Source of the DNA: Myxococcus xanthus
GTDB taxonomy: Bacteria; Myxococcota; Myxococcia; Myxococcales; Myxococcaceae
Assembly: GCF_013116825.1 (NCBI RefSeq)
Contig: NZ_JABFNS010000026.1
Span: 1 to 64,000 of the forward strand
Length of the DNA stretch: 64,000 nt
Reading direction: 5' to 3'
The translations under genes and the position numbers were made by a program. This document shows positions 1 to 8,904 of the stretch, piece after piece. Below the pieces are notes generated by a model. That model was not told where the DNA came from. It ran no database searches and saw only the letters and a program-made list of their open reading frames with translations. How positions within the stretch are numbered: position 1 is the first letter of the stretch; every line of letters begins with the position of its first letter.

Positions 1-54
1 CCTTCATGGCGGCCCGCTGTTTCTCGCCCGGTGCGTCATCGCCACCTTGGCGGC

Positions 55-510
55 ATGGGGGACCTCTTCCAGCTCTTCGCCGTCTCCGCCGTGGTGATGG
101 GCGTGTCGCAGACGCTGTCCCGAGAGCGCATCTTCGCGCCGCTGCGCGCACGGCTGGGGGGCAAGGAATCGTGGCTGGGCTACCTGGTGTCGTGCCCCTA
201 TTGCGTGTCGCACTACGTGGCCTTCGTCCTGGTGCCGCTCACGGGGACGAACGTCATTCGGGTGACCGTGGGAGGCTGGCTCGGTTACGCGCTCAGCTGG
301 GTGCTGTCCACGCTGCTCATCACGGTCATCGCGGCATTCTTCCGGGTGGTGTTCTGGTTCGTGGATGAGACGCAGGGCCTGGTGAAGCGCCGCCAGCGGA
401 CGGAAGAGGAGGAGACGGCCACGATGCGCCTCCATCGCGAGCAGGCGGAGCAGACGTTGAACCACCACGACCCCGAAACGCGTGAGCCCTCACCGCCCGT
501 GCCGCATTGA
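55..510 (+). CDS. DUF1360-type small membrane protein
   Basis: A 151-residue protein with about three hydrophobic segments (roughly residues 5-18, 50-68 and 74-105) and a charged, Glu/Arg/His-rich cytoplasmic tail. The CPYCVSH motif at residues 47-53 is the hallmark of the DUF1360 (YjcA-like) family, whose biochemical role is not known. The frame stays open to the left edge and a GTG at 31 is an alternative start. I prefer the ATG at 55 because it begins directly before the first hydrophobic segment, but neither start has a convincing ribosome binding site. The 3' end overlaps the convergent regulator gene by 21 bases. Confidence 0.7.
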   Translation: MGDLFQLFAVSAVVMGVSQTLSRERIFAPLRARLGGKESWLGYLVSCPYCVSHYVAFVLVPLTGTNVIRVTVGGWLGYALSWVLSTLLITVIAAFFRVVFWFVDETQGLVKRRQRTEEEETATMRLHREQAEQTLNHHDPETREPSPPVPH

Positions 511-1287
511 CGTGGCATGTCGCGTGTCGACGACGAGCTGCCGGTACTGTCGCGGGCTCAGCCCCGTCACCTGTTTGAACTGGCGAGACAGCGCGCTCTG
601 GTCACAGAAGCCCACCGCCAGGGCGATGGCGGATATGGGCTGCGCATCCTCCACCAGCCGCTCCGCCGCCGCGTCGATGCGAGTCTTCATGATGAACTGC
701 CCGGCGGATAGTTGGAAGATGCGCTGCATCCGCCGCTCGAACTGCGCCGCGGACATCCCCGCCCGCCGCGCCAGCGAGTCGATGCGCAGCCGCTCTCCAT
801 AGTTCGCCTGGATGTAATCAATGGTCCCCGCGAAGCGCTCGTCCACCAGGCCCGCGCGCCCCGGCTCGTGCACGTCCTTGGACAGACACGCCAGCCCCAT
901 CACCTCGCCCGTGGCATCGAACAGCGGCACCTTGCTCGTCAGACACCAGCCCGGCTTGCGGTTGTTGAACAACGTCAGGTCCAGGTTGTCCACGAGCGCG
1001 CGCCCCGTCCGGAACACCTGCTCGTCCTGTCGCACGTACCGGTCCGCCATGTGTTGGGGGAACAGCTCGTGCGCCGTGTGCCCCACCGCCGCCGCCTTGT
1101 TCTTCAGGCCACAGCGCTCCGCGCACGCCTCGCTGATGCACACGTAGCGCCCCCGGATGTCCTTCACCGAAAAGACGATGTCCGGCGCCCGGTCGAACAG
1201 CTCCTCCGCGAACAGCGGATTCGCCACCCGCCCCATGAAGCCCATCCGCCAGTGCTCCAAGGTTTCACGCGTTTTGGTGGTTTCCAT
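490..1287 (-). CDS. PAS domain-containing AraC family transcriptional regulator
   Basis: The N-terminal half (about residues 20-140) reads as a PAS sensor fold, including a segment like those of PAS_4 proteins (PDIVFSVKD, TGEVMGLACLSKDV). The C-terminal 100 residues are a two-helix-turn-helix AraC domain with the usual ending (AIALAVGFCDQSALSRQFK, then GLSPRQYR). It is divergent from the collagenase gene and sits beside the hydroxyproline operon, so it is a good candidate for the regulator of collagen and hydroxyproline use; that target is inference. ATG 1287 lies just after a GGGGA stretch. An ATG at 1299 would add four residues but has no visible ribosome binding site. Confidence 0.82.
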   Translation of the reverse strand: METTKTRETLEHWRMGFMGRVANPLFAEELFDRAPDIVFSVKDIRGRYVCISEACAERCGLKNKAAAVGHTAHELFPQHMADRYVRQDEQVFRTGRALVDNLDLTLFNNRKPGWCLTSKVPLFDATGEVMGLACLSKDVHEPGRAGLVDERFAGTIDYIQANYGERLRIDSLARRAGMSAAQFERRMQRIFQLSAGQFIMKTRIDAAAERLVEDAQPISAIALAVGFCDQSALSRQFKQVTGLSPRQYRQLVVDTRHATSMRHGR

Positions 1288-1426
1288 TCGTCCCCACATG
1301 GGAAAGACACAAGAATGTCACACGTTCTCACGAATACCTTGAACACCGCGTGAAACCCACGTCGGTGTCACTCGGAACGGACGACACCGTGCGGCAAGCC
1401 CCCCCCCATCCGAGGAGCACGAAGCC

Positions 1427-3661
1427 ATGCGCAGTCCAATCCCAGATTGGTGTCGCTGTCACATCGTCCTCGTCATCTGTTGTCTCGCCCTGTTCGCACC
1501 CGGAGCGGACGCGCGCCCCGGAGGTCCTCTCCCGGCCGAGCCTGCTCAGCGCGTCCATGGACTGGAGCACGCGCACCAACGCATCCAACCCGACGAGCGG
1601 CAGCCGGATGTCCCCCCAGAGCAGCTGCGTCAGGCCCTCACCCCACCGGCACCGAAGCGCCTTCTGCTGGCGTGTGACACGGCGGCCTTCGGGGCCGCCA
1701 CCGGCGCGGCGCTCGTCACGCTGGTGAAGGGCTCCTCGACGGAGTGCATCAACACGCTGTTCAGCGTCACGGGCACGCTCGCCCGTCAGGTGTTCATCGA
1801 GAGCAAGATGGTCACCATCGCCAACGCGCTCACCTCCAGCGCGCAAGGCTACGGGGGAAACAACAACGGCCAGACGCTCCAGCTCATCATGTTCCTGCGT
1901 GCGGGGTACTACGTGCAGTACTACGCCCCGGACGTCGTGGGCAGCTACGGCGCGGCGCTGGTCAACGCCATCCGTCCGGCACTGGCCGCCTTCGTGGCCA
2001 ACAGCCACTTCCGGGACGTCAACGACGACCACGGCGCGGTGCTGCGGGAGTTCGTCACGCTCATCGACAGCGCGGGGGAGAACGCGCGGCACCTGGGCAC
2101 CTTCAAGGGCTTGCTGGACCGCTTCGACAATACCGCCCTGGCCTCCTGGTACATGCGCAGCGCCACCAACAACGTCTTCGTCGGACTGTTCCGCGGTCAC
2201 TACAACAGCGACTTCGTGGCGGCCGTGCAGCAGGACGCGTCCATCATCGACTCGCTGGACTCCTTCGGCCTGCGCACCGAGCACCTGCTGGGCACCGACA
2301 ACCAGTACCTCTCCGTCAACGCGGCCCGCGAGCTGTCCCGTTTCCTCCAGTACCCGGGGACGTTGCAGACGAAGACACGCCCCAAGGCGAAGGCGCTCAT
2401 CACCAGCCACTCGATGACGGGCCCCACCGCGGGCGTCTGGGTGGGTGCCGCGGAGATGGCCGACTACTACGACGGCGCCAACTGCGCGTACTACGGCATC
2501 TGCGACTTCCGGCGGGCGCTGGAGCAGGCGGTGCTCCGCGTGACGCACAACTGCGGCGCCACGCTGCGCATGCGCGCCCAGGAGATGACGGCCACGCAGC
2601 TTGCGCAGAGCTGCGACCAGCTCGCCACGCAGGAGTCCTACTTCCACGACAAGCTGAAGACGGGTCGCCTGCCCGTCGCCAGTGACAACAACACGTCGCT
2701 GGAGATGGTCATCTTCGACAGCAGCCTGGACTACCAGACGTATGCCGGCGCGCTGTTCGGCATCGACACGAACAACGGCGGCATGTACCTGGAGGGAGAC
2801 CCGGCGGCGTCCGGCAATCAGGCCCGCTTCATCGCCTACGAGGCGGAGTGGGTTCGGCCCGCGTTCGAAATCTGGAACCTGCGCCACGAGTACGTCCACT
2901 ACCTGGATGGCCGCTTCAACATGAAGGGCGACTTCGGCGACAGCATCAGCCAGCCCACCATCTGGTGGATTGAAGGGCTGGGGGAGTACGTCTCCAAGAA
3001 GGAGGACAACGCGTCCGCGGTGGAGCTGGGCACCAGCAAGCGCTTCCAGCTCAGCCAGATTCTGCGCAACGACTACAACAGTGGCACCGAGCGCGTGTAC
3101 TCCTGGGGCTACCTCGCGGTGCGCTTCATGTTCGAGCGCCACCCGGCGCAGGTGGACACCTTCGTCGGCCAGTTCCGCGCGGGGAACTACAGCGGGTATC
3201 GCACGTCGCTGGACAGCCTGGACTCGGCGAACGACGCGGAGTTTCACCAGTGGATTGACTGCGTCTCCACCGCGACCGACCCGAGCACCTGCGCGAATCC
3301 GGGCCCGGGGCCTGGCACCGGCACGCCATGCACGGGCGCGGACACCCGGATGCTGGACAACGGCTGCTACCGGGGCCCGCTGGCCGGCAACGACATCCAG
3401 TACTTCTACCTCTGGGTGCCCGCTGGCGCGCGCAACCTGCGCTTCCAGATGAGCGGCGGCACGGGCAACGCGGACCTCTACATCCGCGCCAATCAGTGGC
3501 CGTCAACGACGGCGTATGACTCCCGGCCGTATCTGGCCGGCAACGACGAGGTGGTGGACATCCCCTCGCCGCTGACCGGCGTCTACTACTACGCCATGGT
3601 GAGGGCCCGCGCGGCGTTCGCGGGCGTGAAGCTGGAGGCCCGCTTCGACGCGACGCCGTGA
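1427..3661 (+). CDS. secreted M9-type collagenase with C-terminal PPC domain
   Basis: A 744-residue exported zinc metallopeptidase predicted to cut native collagen outside the cell. A hydrophobic signal peptide covers about residues 1-29. The N-terminal activator-like domain follows, then the catalytic domain with HEYVH at 487-491 and WWIEGLGEY at 513-521. By analogy with gluzincins the third zinc ligand is Glu516 (or Glu520). A Gly/Pro linker (about 620-630) leads to a pre-peptidase C-terminal beta domain (about 655-740), common in secreted myxobacterial proteases. The ATG at 1427 follows GAGGAG nine bases upstream. An overlapping frame from 1350 lacks a signal peptide and ends early. The neighbouring hydroxyproline operon fits a collagen-feeding role. 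Confidence 0.88.
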   Translation: MRSPIPDWCRCHIVLVICCLALFAPGADARPGGPLPAEPAQRVHGLEHAHQRIQPDERQPDVPPEQLRQALTPPAPKRLLLACDTAAFGAATGAALVTLVKGSSTECINTLFSVTGTLARQVFIESKMVTIANALTSSAQGYGGNNNGQTLQLIMFLRAGYYVQYYAPDVVGSYGAALVNAIRPALAAFVANSHFRDVNDDHGAVLREFVTLIDSAGENARHLGTFKGLLDRFDNTALASWYMRSATNNVFVGLFRGHYNSDFVAAVQQDASIIDSLDSFGLRTEHLLGTDNQYLSVNAARELSRFLQYPGTLQTKTRPKAKALITSHSMTGPTAGVWVGAAEMADYYDGANCAYYGICDFRRALEQAVLRVTHNCGATLRMRAQEMTATQLAQSCDQLATQESYFHDKLKTGRLPVASDNNTSLEMVIFDSSLDYQTYAGALFGIDTNNGGMYLEGDPAASGNQARFIAYEAEWVRPAFEIWNLRHEYVHYLDGRFNMKGDFGDSISQPTIWWIEGLGEYVSKKEDNASAVELGTSKRFQLSQILRNDYNSGTERVYSWGYLAVRFMFERHPAQVDTFVGQFRAGNYSGYRTSLDSLDSANDAEFHQWIDCVSTATDPSTCANPGPGPGTGTPCTGADTRMLDNGCYRGPLAGNDIQYFYLWVPAGARNLRFQMSGGTGNADLYIRANQWPSTTAYDSRPYLAGNDEVVDIPSPLTGVYYYAMVRARAAFAGVKLEARFDATP

Positions 3662-3663
3662 AG

Positions 3664-3682
3664 CCCGGGAGTGACTCCCGGG
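3664..3682. terminator. hairpin between convergent genes
   Basis: Directly after the collagenase stop codon, CCCGGGAG and CTCCCGGG form a perfect 8-bp stem around TGA. It lies in the 42-base gap between the collagenase and the convergent aldehyde dehydrogenase, so it may serve both. There is no clear U tract. Confidence 0.5.
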
Positions 3683-3703
3683 TGAAGACAGGGCACCTGG
3701 GAG

Positions 3704-5278
3704 TCACTCCTGCTTCAGTACCCCCTCCACCGTGCGCCACAGGTTCAGGGGATTTTCATCGCGCAGCTCCGGTGGGAGCAGCGCGTCCGGCACATCCTGG
3801 AAGCACACCGGCCGCACGAAGCGGCGGATGGCGCCTGTGCCCACGGCGGTGAAGCGGCCATCCGAGCTGGCCGGAAAGGGACCGCCATGCACCATGGCCG
3901 GGCAGACCTCCACGCCCGTGGGGACACCATTCATCAGCACGCGCCCCACGCGGTCCGACAGCGTGGGGAGCAGCTCGGCGGCCAGCGCCGTGTCTCCCGC
4001 ATCCATCATCACTGTCGCGGTGAGCTGGCCCTCCAGGCTGGAGGCCACGCGCACCAGCTCCGCCGCGTCACGCGCCACCGTCAGCACCGCGCAGCTTCCG
4101 AACACCTCTTCCGTGAGCGCGCGCTCGGCGAGCACCACGCGGGCCTCCGCCTCGAACAGCGCGGCAGCGCCCAGCGCGGCCTTCGACTCACCCCGTGCAC
4201 AGGTCCGCGTGTCCGTGCGAGCGGCGAGACGGCTCACGCCCTCGCGAAAGCGCTCGGCGATGGCGGGCGTCAACATGGGCGCGGCCGAGGCGGCCCCCAG
4301 CTTCTCCGCGAGCCGCGCGCGGAAGGCGTCGTACCCCGGACCCTCCACCGCCACGAGCAGGCCAGGCGAGGTGCAGAACTGGCCCGCGCCCTGGAGGATG
4401 GACGTGGCCAGCGCGTCCGCCATCGCCTGGGGACGGGCGGCCAGCGCCTCCGGCAGGAGGAAGATGGGGTTGATGGAGCCCATCTCCGCGAAGACGGGAA
4501 TGGGGACAGGCCGCGCGGCGGCCAGCGCCATCAGCGCGCGTCCTCCGCCGCGCGAGCCCGTGAAGCCGACGGCGCGGATGGCGGGGTGACTCACGAGCGA
4601 GGCGCCCACCTCCGTGCCCGCGTCGAACAGGAGCGAGAACACGCCTTCGTGCAGTCCACACGCCGCCACGGCCGCGCGGATGGCCAGGCCCGCGCGCTCT
4701 GACGTCGCGGGGTGCGCGGGATGGGCCTTGGCGACGACGGGACAGCCCGCGGCCAGCGCGGACGCGGTGTCACCTCCGGCGACGGAGAACGCGAGCGGGA
4801 AGTTGCTCGCGCCGAACACGGCCACCGGCCCCACCGGGCGCAGCACGGAGCGCAGGTCCGGACGCGGCAAGGGACGGCGCTCGGGCAGGGCCCGGTCGAT
4901 GCGCGCATCCACCCAGCTGCCTTCCTCCAGCAGCCGAGCGAACTGACGGAACTGTCCGGCCGCGCGGCCCAGCTCTCCCTGGATGCGCGCGGGGGGAAGT
5001 CCGGTCTCCTTGGGCGTCACGGCGAGGAAGTCCGCCTCCGCCGCGAGGAGCGCCTCGGCGATGTGCTCCAGGAACACGGCGCGCTGACGCGAGGGCAGCG
5101 CCGCGAGCGTGGGGGCGGCCTGCTCCGCGAGCACGCAGGCCCGCTCCACCTCCTGGGGCCGCGCGCCGTGGAAGCAAGGCTCGAGCGCCACGCCCTCCGC
5201 GGGGTTCCAGCCGGTGAACGTCGGCCCACCGGGCTCGCCGCGTCCGGCGCCAATCAAGGACAGTCCCATCCAGCTCAT
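3704..5278 (-). CDS. 2-oxoglutarate semialdehyde (2,5-dioxovalerate) dehydrogenase
   Basis: A 524-residue NAD(P)-dependent aldehyde dehydrogenase expected to catalyse the last step of hydroxyproline breakdown, oxidising 2-oxoglutarate semialdehyde to 2-oxoglutarate. Active-site landmarks are present: Asn159 in FGASNFPLAF, Glu265 in VFAEMGSINP and the nucleophile Cys302 in GQFCTSPG. Length and motifs match the ketoglutarate semialdehyde dehydrogenase branch rather than betaine- or succinate-semialdehyde enzymes. It is the last gene of the operon, 70 bases after the deaminase gene, whereas the upstream genes overlap. The ATG at 5278 follows GAGG at suitable distance. Confidence 0.88.
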   Translation of the reverse strand: MSWMGLSLIGAGRGEPGGPTFTGWNPAEGVALEPCFHGARPQEVERACVLAEQAAPTLAALPSRQRAVFLEHIAEALLAAEADFLAVTPKETGLPPARIQGELGRAAGQFRQFARLLEEGSWVDARIDRALPERRPLPRPDLRSVLRPVGPVAVFGASNFPLAFSVAGGDTASALAAGCPVVAKAHPAHPATSERAGLAIRAAVAACGLHEGVFSLLFDAGTEVGASLVSHPAIRAVGFTGSRGGGRALMALAAARPVPIPVFAEMGSINPIFLLPEALAARPQAMADALATSILQGAGQFCTSPGLLVAVEGPGYDAFRARLAEKLGAASAAPMLTPAIAERFREGVSRLAARTDTRTCARGESKAALGAAALFEAEARVVLAERALTEEVFGSCAVLTVARDAAELVRVASSLEGQLTATVMMDAGDTALAAELLPTLSDRVGRVLMNGVPTGVEVCPAMVHGGPFPASSDGRFTAVGTGAIRRFVRPVCFQDVPDALLPPELRDENPLNLWRTVEGVLKQE

Positions 5279-5348
5279 GTGGCGACCTCACTCCGGGAGG
5301 GGCCCATCGCCCCTCCCGCTTCGATACAGGGCACTTCGCGACGGGGCA

Positions 5349-6239
5349 CTACAACGCGGGCCGGTTCGCCAGGGCCTCGCGCAGCACGCGCAGGCACTCC
5401 TCGCGCTCGGCACCCGCCAGCTCCAGCCGAGGCCCGCGCACCCGCTCGTGGCCCCAGCCGACTTCCTGCTGGACCAGCTTGATGAGCTGGATGAACTTGG
5501 TGACGGTGTCCAGTCGCAAGAGCGGCAGGAACCAGCGGTACAGCTCGAAAGCGGCCTGCTTCTTTCCGGCGAGGGCCAGCTCGAGCAGTCGCACGGACTC
5601 GGCGGGGAACGCATTGACCAGCCCCGCCACCCAGAAGCGCGCGCCCGCGTCCACGCCCTCGACGAGGCAGTCGTCCACGCCCACGCCCACGGCCAGCCGG
5701 TCTCCCAGGAGGGCGCGAATGGCGGTGACGCGACGGACGTCGGTGGAGGACTCCTTCACGGCGACCGCGTTGTCATGCTCGGCGGCCAGCTCCGCGAGGT
5801 GGGCGGGGGTGAAGTCCGTCTTGTAGGCGACGGGGTTGTTGTAGAGCAGGCACGGCAGCTTCGTGGCGCGCAGGACGGCGGAGATGTGGGCCTTCATCTC
5901 GCGCCAGTCGCTGGAATAGACATAGGGGGGCAACACCATCATTCCGGCGCAGCCCGCCTCCTCCGCGGCGCGAGCCAACCGCACGGCCTCCGCCGTGGAC
6001 AGGGCGGCGATGCCCGGGATGACGGGCACCTTCACCGCGTCCACGCACGTGCGCATCACCGCGACCTTCTCCTCCTGGCTCAGCGTCGCGCCCTCGCCCA
6101 GTGAGCCGCAGGGGATGATGCCGGTGCAGCCCTGCGACACCAGCCAGCGCACGTGTGAACGCACCATGCCGTGGTCGACGGACAGGTCCGTATTGAAGGG
6201 GGTGGTGATGGCGGGGAGGACACCAGTCCAGAGGTTCAT
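5349..6239 (-). CDS. 1-pyrroline-4-hydroxy-2-carboxylate deaminase (DapA/DHDPS family)
   Basis: A 296-residue TIM-barrel aldolase-class enzyme of the dihydrodipicolinate synthase family. Tyr133 (LLYNNPVAY) and the Schiff-base Lys162 (AVKESSTD) are at the expected places. Inside a hydroxyproline operon this family member deaminates and dehydrates pyrroline-4-hydroxy-2-carboxylate to 2-oxoglutarate semialdehyde; the substrate comes from context. The frame extends upstream into the flavoprotein gene, but family alignment and the GAGAGAG before it place the start at ATG 6239, which overlaps the upstream stop codon by four bases (ATGA type). In pseudomonads this role is called LhpC. Confidence 0.87.
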   Translation of the reverse strand: MNLWTGVLPAITTPFNTDLSVDHGMVRSHVRWLVSQGCTGIIPCGSLGEGATLSQEEKVAVMRTCVDAVKVPVIPGIAALSTAEAVRLARAAEEAGCAGMMVLPPYVYSSDWREMKAHISAVLRATKLPCLLYNNPVAYKTDFTPAHLAELAAEHDNAVAVKESSTDVRRVTAIRALLGDRLAVGVGVDDCLVEGVDAGARFWVAGLVNAFPAESVRLLELALAGKKQAAFELYRWFLPLLRLDTVTKFIQLIKLVQQEVGWGHERVRGPRLELAGAEREECLRVLREALANRPAL

Positions 6240-7513
6240 GACTCTCTCGTGTGGGTAGAGGAAACGTCCGAGGGAATGCGCAAGCTGCCGATGCGCGCGG
6301 GAAGACACGGTGGGCGCACGTCTTCGCCCGGCCAGCCGAAGAGGGTTTGCGCCGCCGTGCCGCAGGTGCGGCCCTGACAGGCGCCCATGCCCAGCCGCGC
6401 GTACAGCCGGGCCTCGCGCAGGTTCTGACAGCCCTCCAGCGCGGACATGGGCACGTCCTCGCAGCGGCACAGCAGCGTGTCGGGTGTGGCCAGCCGTCGC
6501 AGCTCCGCGCGTGGCGCGTCATGCCGCGCGAGCTGGGCGGCGAACGCGCGGACGCGATGCCAGGCGCGCTCCAACTCGACGGGGATGGGGTGCTCCGCGG
6601 CGACGAGTCCAGCCAGCTCTCCGGTGACGAGCGCCTGGTCCACGCCGCCGATGCCGAGCAACTCGCCCACGGCGTGGACCTTGGGGACTCGCGTCTCCAG
6701 GCGCTCGTTCACGACCACCGCGCCGGCCGACGTCTCACAGCCCAGCAGCCGGGCCACTTCCAGATTGGGCACGAGCCCGTAGGCCGCGCCCAGGTAGTCG
6801 CACCGCAGCTGTTCCTCGCGACCGCGCACGGACAGGCGGACCGACTCCACCCGGCCCTCGCCTTCGGCGGCGATGACCCAGGCGTCCGTGGACGTAGGCA
6901 CGCGGATGAGCGCCGCGGACATCCAGGCGCCTTGGAGCAGCCTGGCCGGGTGTCGCCAGAGCTGGAGGGCGAAGCCCCAGTGGCTCGCGGCGGAGGCCTG
7001 CTCGGCCATGTAGAGGACCTCGCCACCGTGGGCGTGAATCGTCGCGGCGGCGGCGAGCAGCAGCGGGCCCGTGCCGGCGAGCACCACGCGCTTGCCGCGA
7101 ATGGGGAGGCCATCCTTGACGAGCACCTGGAGGCCGCTGACGCCCAGCACGCCTGGCAGTGTCCAACCGGGGAACGGGAGGAAGCGCTCCCGTGCGCCGG
7201 TGGCGAGCACCGCGCGGCTGTAGCGCACCGCGAACGAGGAGGCGCCCTCTTCGACCAGGAGCACTCCCGGCTCGGGCGCGGCGACGACGCGGGCGCCTGG
7301 ACGAAAGCGAGCGCCCGACGCGGCGAAGCGGGTGAACCACCGGCGCGCGAGGCGATTCGCGCCCTTTCGGGCCTCGCCTCTCCAGACCTGTCCACCGGGC
7401 TCGGGCTGGGCGTCGAGGACGAGCACATCCAGCCCCACCTCGGCCGCACGGCAAGCGGCGGCGAGTCCTCCAGGTCCAGCGCCGACGACCACGAGGTCAC
7501 AGGCCTCACGCAT
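6236..7513 (-). CDS. D-hydroxyproline dehydrogenase, NAD(P)/FAD flavoprotein subunit with BFD-like [2Fe-2S] site
   Basis: A 425-residue flavoprotein resembling HcnB and the octopine/nopaline oxidase A subunits. The FAD-binding GAGPGG sits at residues 11-16, a second nucleotide-binding region with GTGP at about 147-150, and a C-terminal BFD-like iron-sulfur motif has Cys349, Cys351, Cys379 and Cys384. With the next two upstream genes it should form a three-subunit dehydrogenase that oxidises cis-4-hydroxy-D-proline to pyrroline-4-hydroxy-2-carboxylate and passes electrons to the respiratory chain. The start overlaps the ferredoxin-like gene by eight bases and the stop overlaps the deaminase start by four, so the genes are translationally coupled. 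Confidence 0.86.
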   Translation of the reverse strand: MREACDLVVVGAGPGGLAAACRAAEVGLDVLVLDAQPEPGGQVWRGEARKGANRLARRWFTRFAASGARFRPGARVVAAPEPGVLLVEEGASSFAVRYSRAVLATGARERFLPFPGWTLPGVLGVSGLQVLVKDGLPIRGKRVVLAGTGPLLLAAAATIHAHGGEVLYMAEQASAASHWGFALQLWRHPARLLQGAWMSAALIRVPTSTDAWVIAAEGEGRVESVRLSVRGREEQLRCDYLGAAYGLVPNLEVARLLGCETSAGAVVVNERLETRVPKVHAVGELLGIGGVDQALVTGELAGLVAAEHPIPVELERAWHRVRAFAAQLARHDAPRAELRRLATPDTLLCRCEDVPMSALEGCQNLREARLYARLGMGACQGRTCGTAAQTLFGWPGEDVRPPCLPARIGSLRIPSDVSSTHTRES

Positions 7514-7775
7514 CGGTCACCACCTCCTGGTCCTCACGGCACGGCGTCAGACACATGAGGACCTCGGGAACGCCATCGATGGTGGCTCGGCACTCGAAGC
7601 AGACACCCATTCCGCAGAGGGGCCCGCGGGGGCGCCCGCTCAAGTCGGCGCGACTGACGAAGCGGTCCGTCATCGCCAGCGCTGCCGCGACGGACGTTCC
7701 CACCGGCACCGTGACCGCATGTCTGTTGATGCGCAGGGTGACGCGCGGGGTGGCCTTCGACGCGGGCTCATGCAT
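7506..7775 (-). CDS. D-hydroxyproline dehydrogenase, small [2Fe-2S] subunit
   Basis: An 89-residue ferredoxin-fold subunit (Fer2_4/HcnA-like). Cys54, Cys59, Cys62 and Cys75 have the plant-type ferredoxin spacing C-x4-C-x2-C-x12-C. It is expected to relay electrons between the two flavoprotein subunits of the amino-acid dehydrogenase. It overlaps both neighbours by eight bases. The same three-subunit layout is known from hydrogen cyanide synthase (HcnABC) and from hydroxyproline dehydrogenase; the surrounding pathway genes select the second. Confidence 0.87.
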   Translation of the reverse strand: MHEPASKATPRVTLRINRHAVTVPVGTSVAAALAMTDRFVSRADLSGRPRGPLCGMGVCFECRATIDGVPEVLMCLTPCREDQEVVTDA

Positions 7776-8904
7776 GAGCGACCTCCCGTGCGGACACCGT
7801 CAGGAAGCGCGCGGGTGAATACGGACGCGCATCGATGGCGCTGGTGCGCCCGAGCAGCTGGTCCGCTACCAGACGCGCGCTGCCCGTGGCGGTGGTGATG
7901 CCGAGCCCCTCATGGCCACAAGCCAGCCAGAGCCACGGCTTCTCCGGATGAGGCCCCAGCAAGGGCAGGCCATCGGGTGTCGCCGGACGCAGCCCTGTCC
8001 AGACGCGCAGTGCCTGCAAGCCATCGAGCCCCGGAAGGAACCTGGCTGCGCGCTTCAGCATGCGCTCCAGGAGCGCCGCGTCCACCTCGCGCGTCGCATC
8101 GCCCGGCTGTCGCGACGAGCCCAGGAGGAGCTGCCCCGTGACACGCGGCTGGGCATTGAACGCCACGGAGGCGCCGTCCGTGCCGTGCGCGCTCTTGAGG
8201 TAGCCCAGCTCCACCAGTTGGTGATGCACCACGGGCGCCCCTCGCCGGGTGATGAGCAGGTGTCCCTTGCGCGGAGAGATGGGCAGCCCAGGGCAGAGCG
8301 CGGGACTGGCCACGCCCGCCGCGAGCACGATGTGCCGTGCGGTCAGCACCTCCCCATGGGAGAGCACGACGCTCCCCGGGCGCAGCTCCCGAACCGGACA
8401 CCCCGTCATCAGCCGCGCACCTCGCGCCTGGGCACGCAGCGCGAAGGTCCGCGCGGCGAGCGGCGGATACAGCACGGCATCATCCACGACACGCAGCGCC
8501 CCCACGAGTCCCGGAGCAAGCGCGGGCTCGGCCTCATGGAGCGCCGCGCTGTCGAGCACCTCGGCACGGACACCCGCGGCGCGGTAGTTGGCCACCTTCG
8601 AGGAGACCGCGGCCATCTCCTCGTCATCGGCGGCGAGCCAGAGGGTGCCACACGCGTCGTACTCCACCGCGCGAGGCAGTCCATCCGCGAGCTCACGCCA
8701 CAGCGACACGGACCACGACGTCAGCGCGAGCTCCGCCGCGTTGTCATCCATGGCCACCAGGTGGCCCATGCCGCACGCCGTCGTCCCCGCTCCGATGGAC
8801 CGCGCTTCGACGAGCGCCACCGACACGCCGTCGGCGCTGAGCACATCCGCGAGCGCCGCGCCGACGATGCCACCGCCGACGATGACGCAGTCGAAGGCGC
8901 TCAT
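7768..8904 (-). CDS. D-hydroxyproline dehydrogenase, DAO-type FAD catalytic subunit
   Basis: A 378-residue D-amino-acid-oxidase-fold protein with the Rossmann GGGIVG at residues 10-15 and a typical DAO C-terminus ([14 protein letters not shown], then [15 protein letters not shown]). It should carry out the oxidation of cis-4-hydroxy-D-proline, with the other flavoprotein and the [2Fe-2S] subunit as partners. It overlaps the epimerase stop by four bases and the small subunit by eight. D-proline or another secondary D-amino acid could also be oxidised; the substrate is inferred from the operon. Confidence 0.86.
   Translation of the reverse strand: MSAFDCVIVGGGIVGAALADVLSADGVSVALVEARSIGAGTTACGMGHLVAMDDNAAELALTSWSVSLWRELADGLPRAVEYDACGTLWLAADDEEMAAVSSKVANYRAAGVRAEVLDSAALHEAEPALAPGLVGALRVVDDAVLYPPLAARTFALRAQARGARLMTGCPVRELRPGSVVLSHGEVLTARHIVLAAGVASPALCPGLPISPRKGHLLITRRGAPVVHHQLVELGYLKSAHGTDGASVAFNAQPRVTGQLLLGSSRQPGDATREVDAALLERMLKRAARFLPGLDGLQALRVWTGLRPATPDGLPLLGPHPEKPWLWLACGHEGLGITTATGSARLVADQLLGRTSAIDARPYSPARFLTVSAREVAHA

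Noticed and set aside
1328..3247. 639-codon open frame on the minus strand opposite the collagenase
   Set aside because: Shadow of a high-GC gene: Val/Ala/Arg-rich translation, no motif, while the plus strand encodes a recognisable collagenase with signal peptide.
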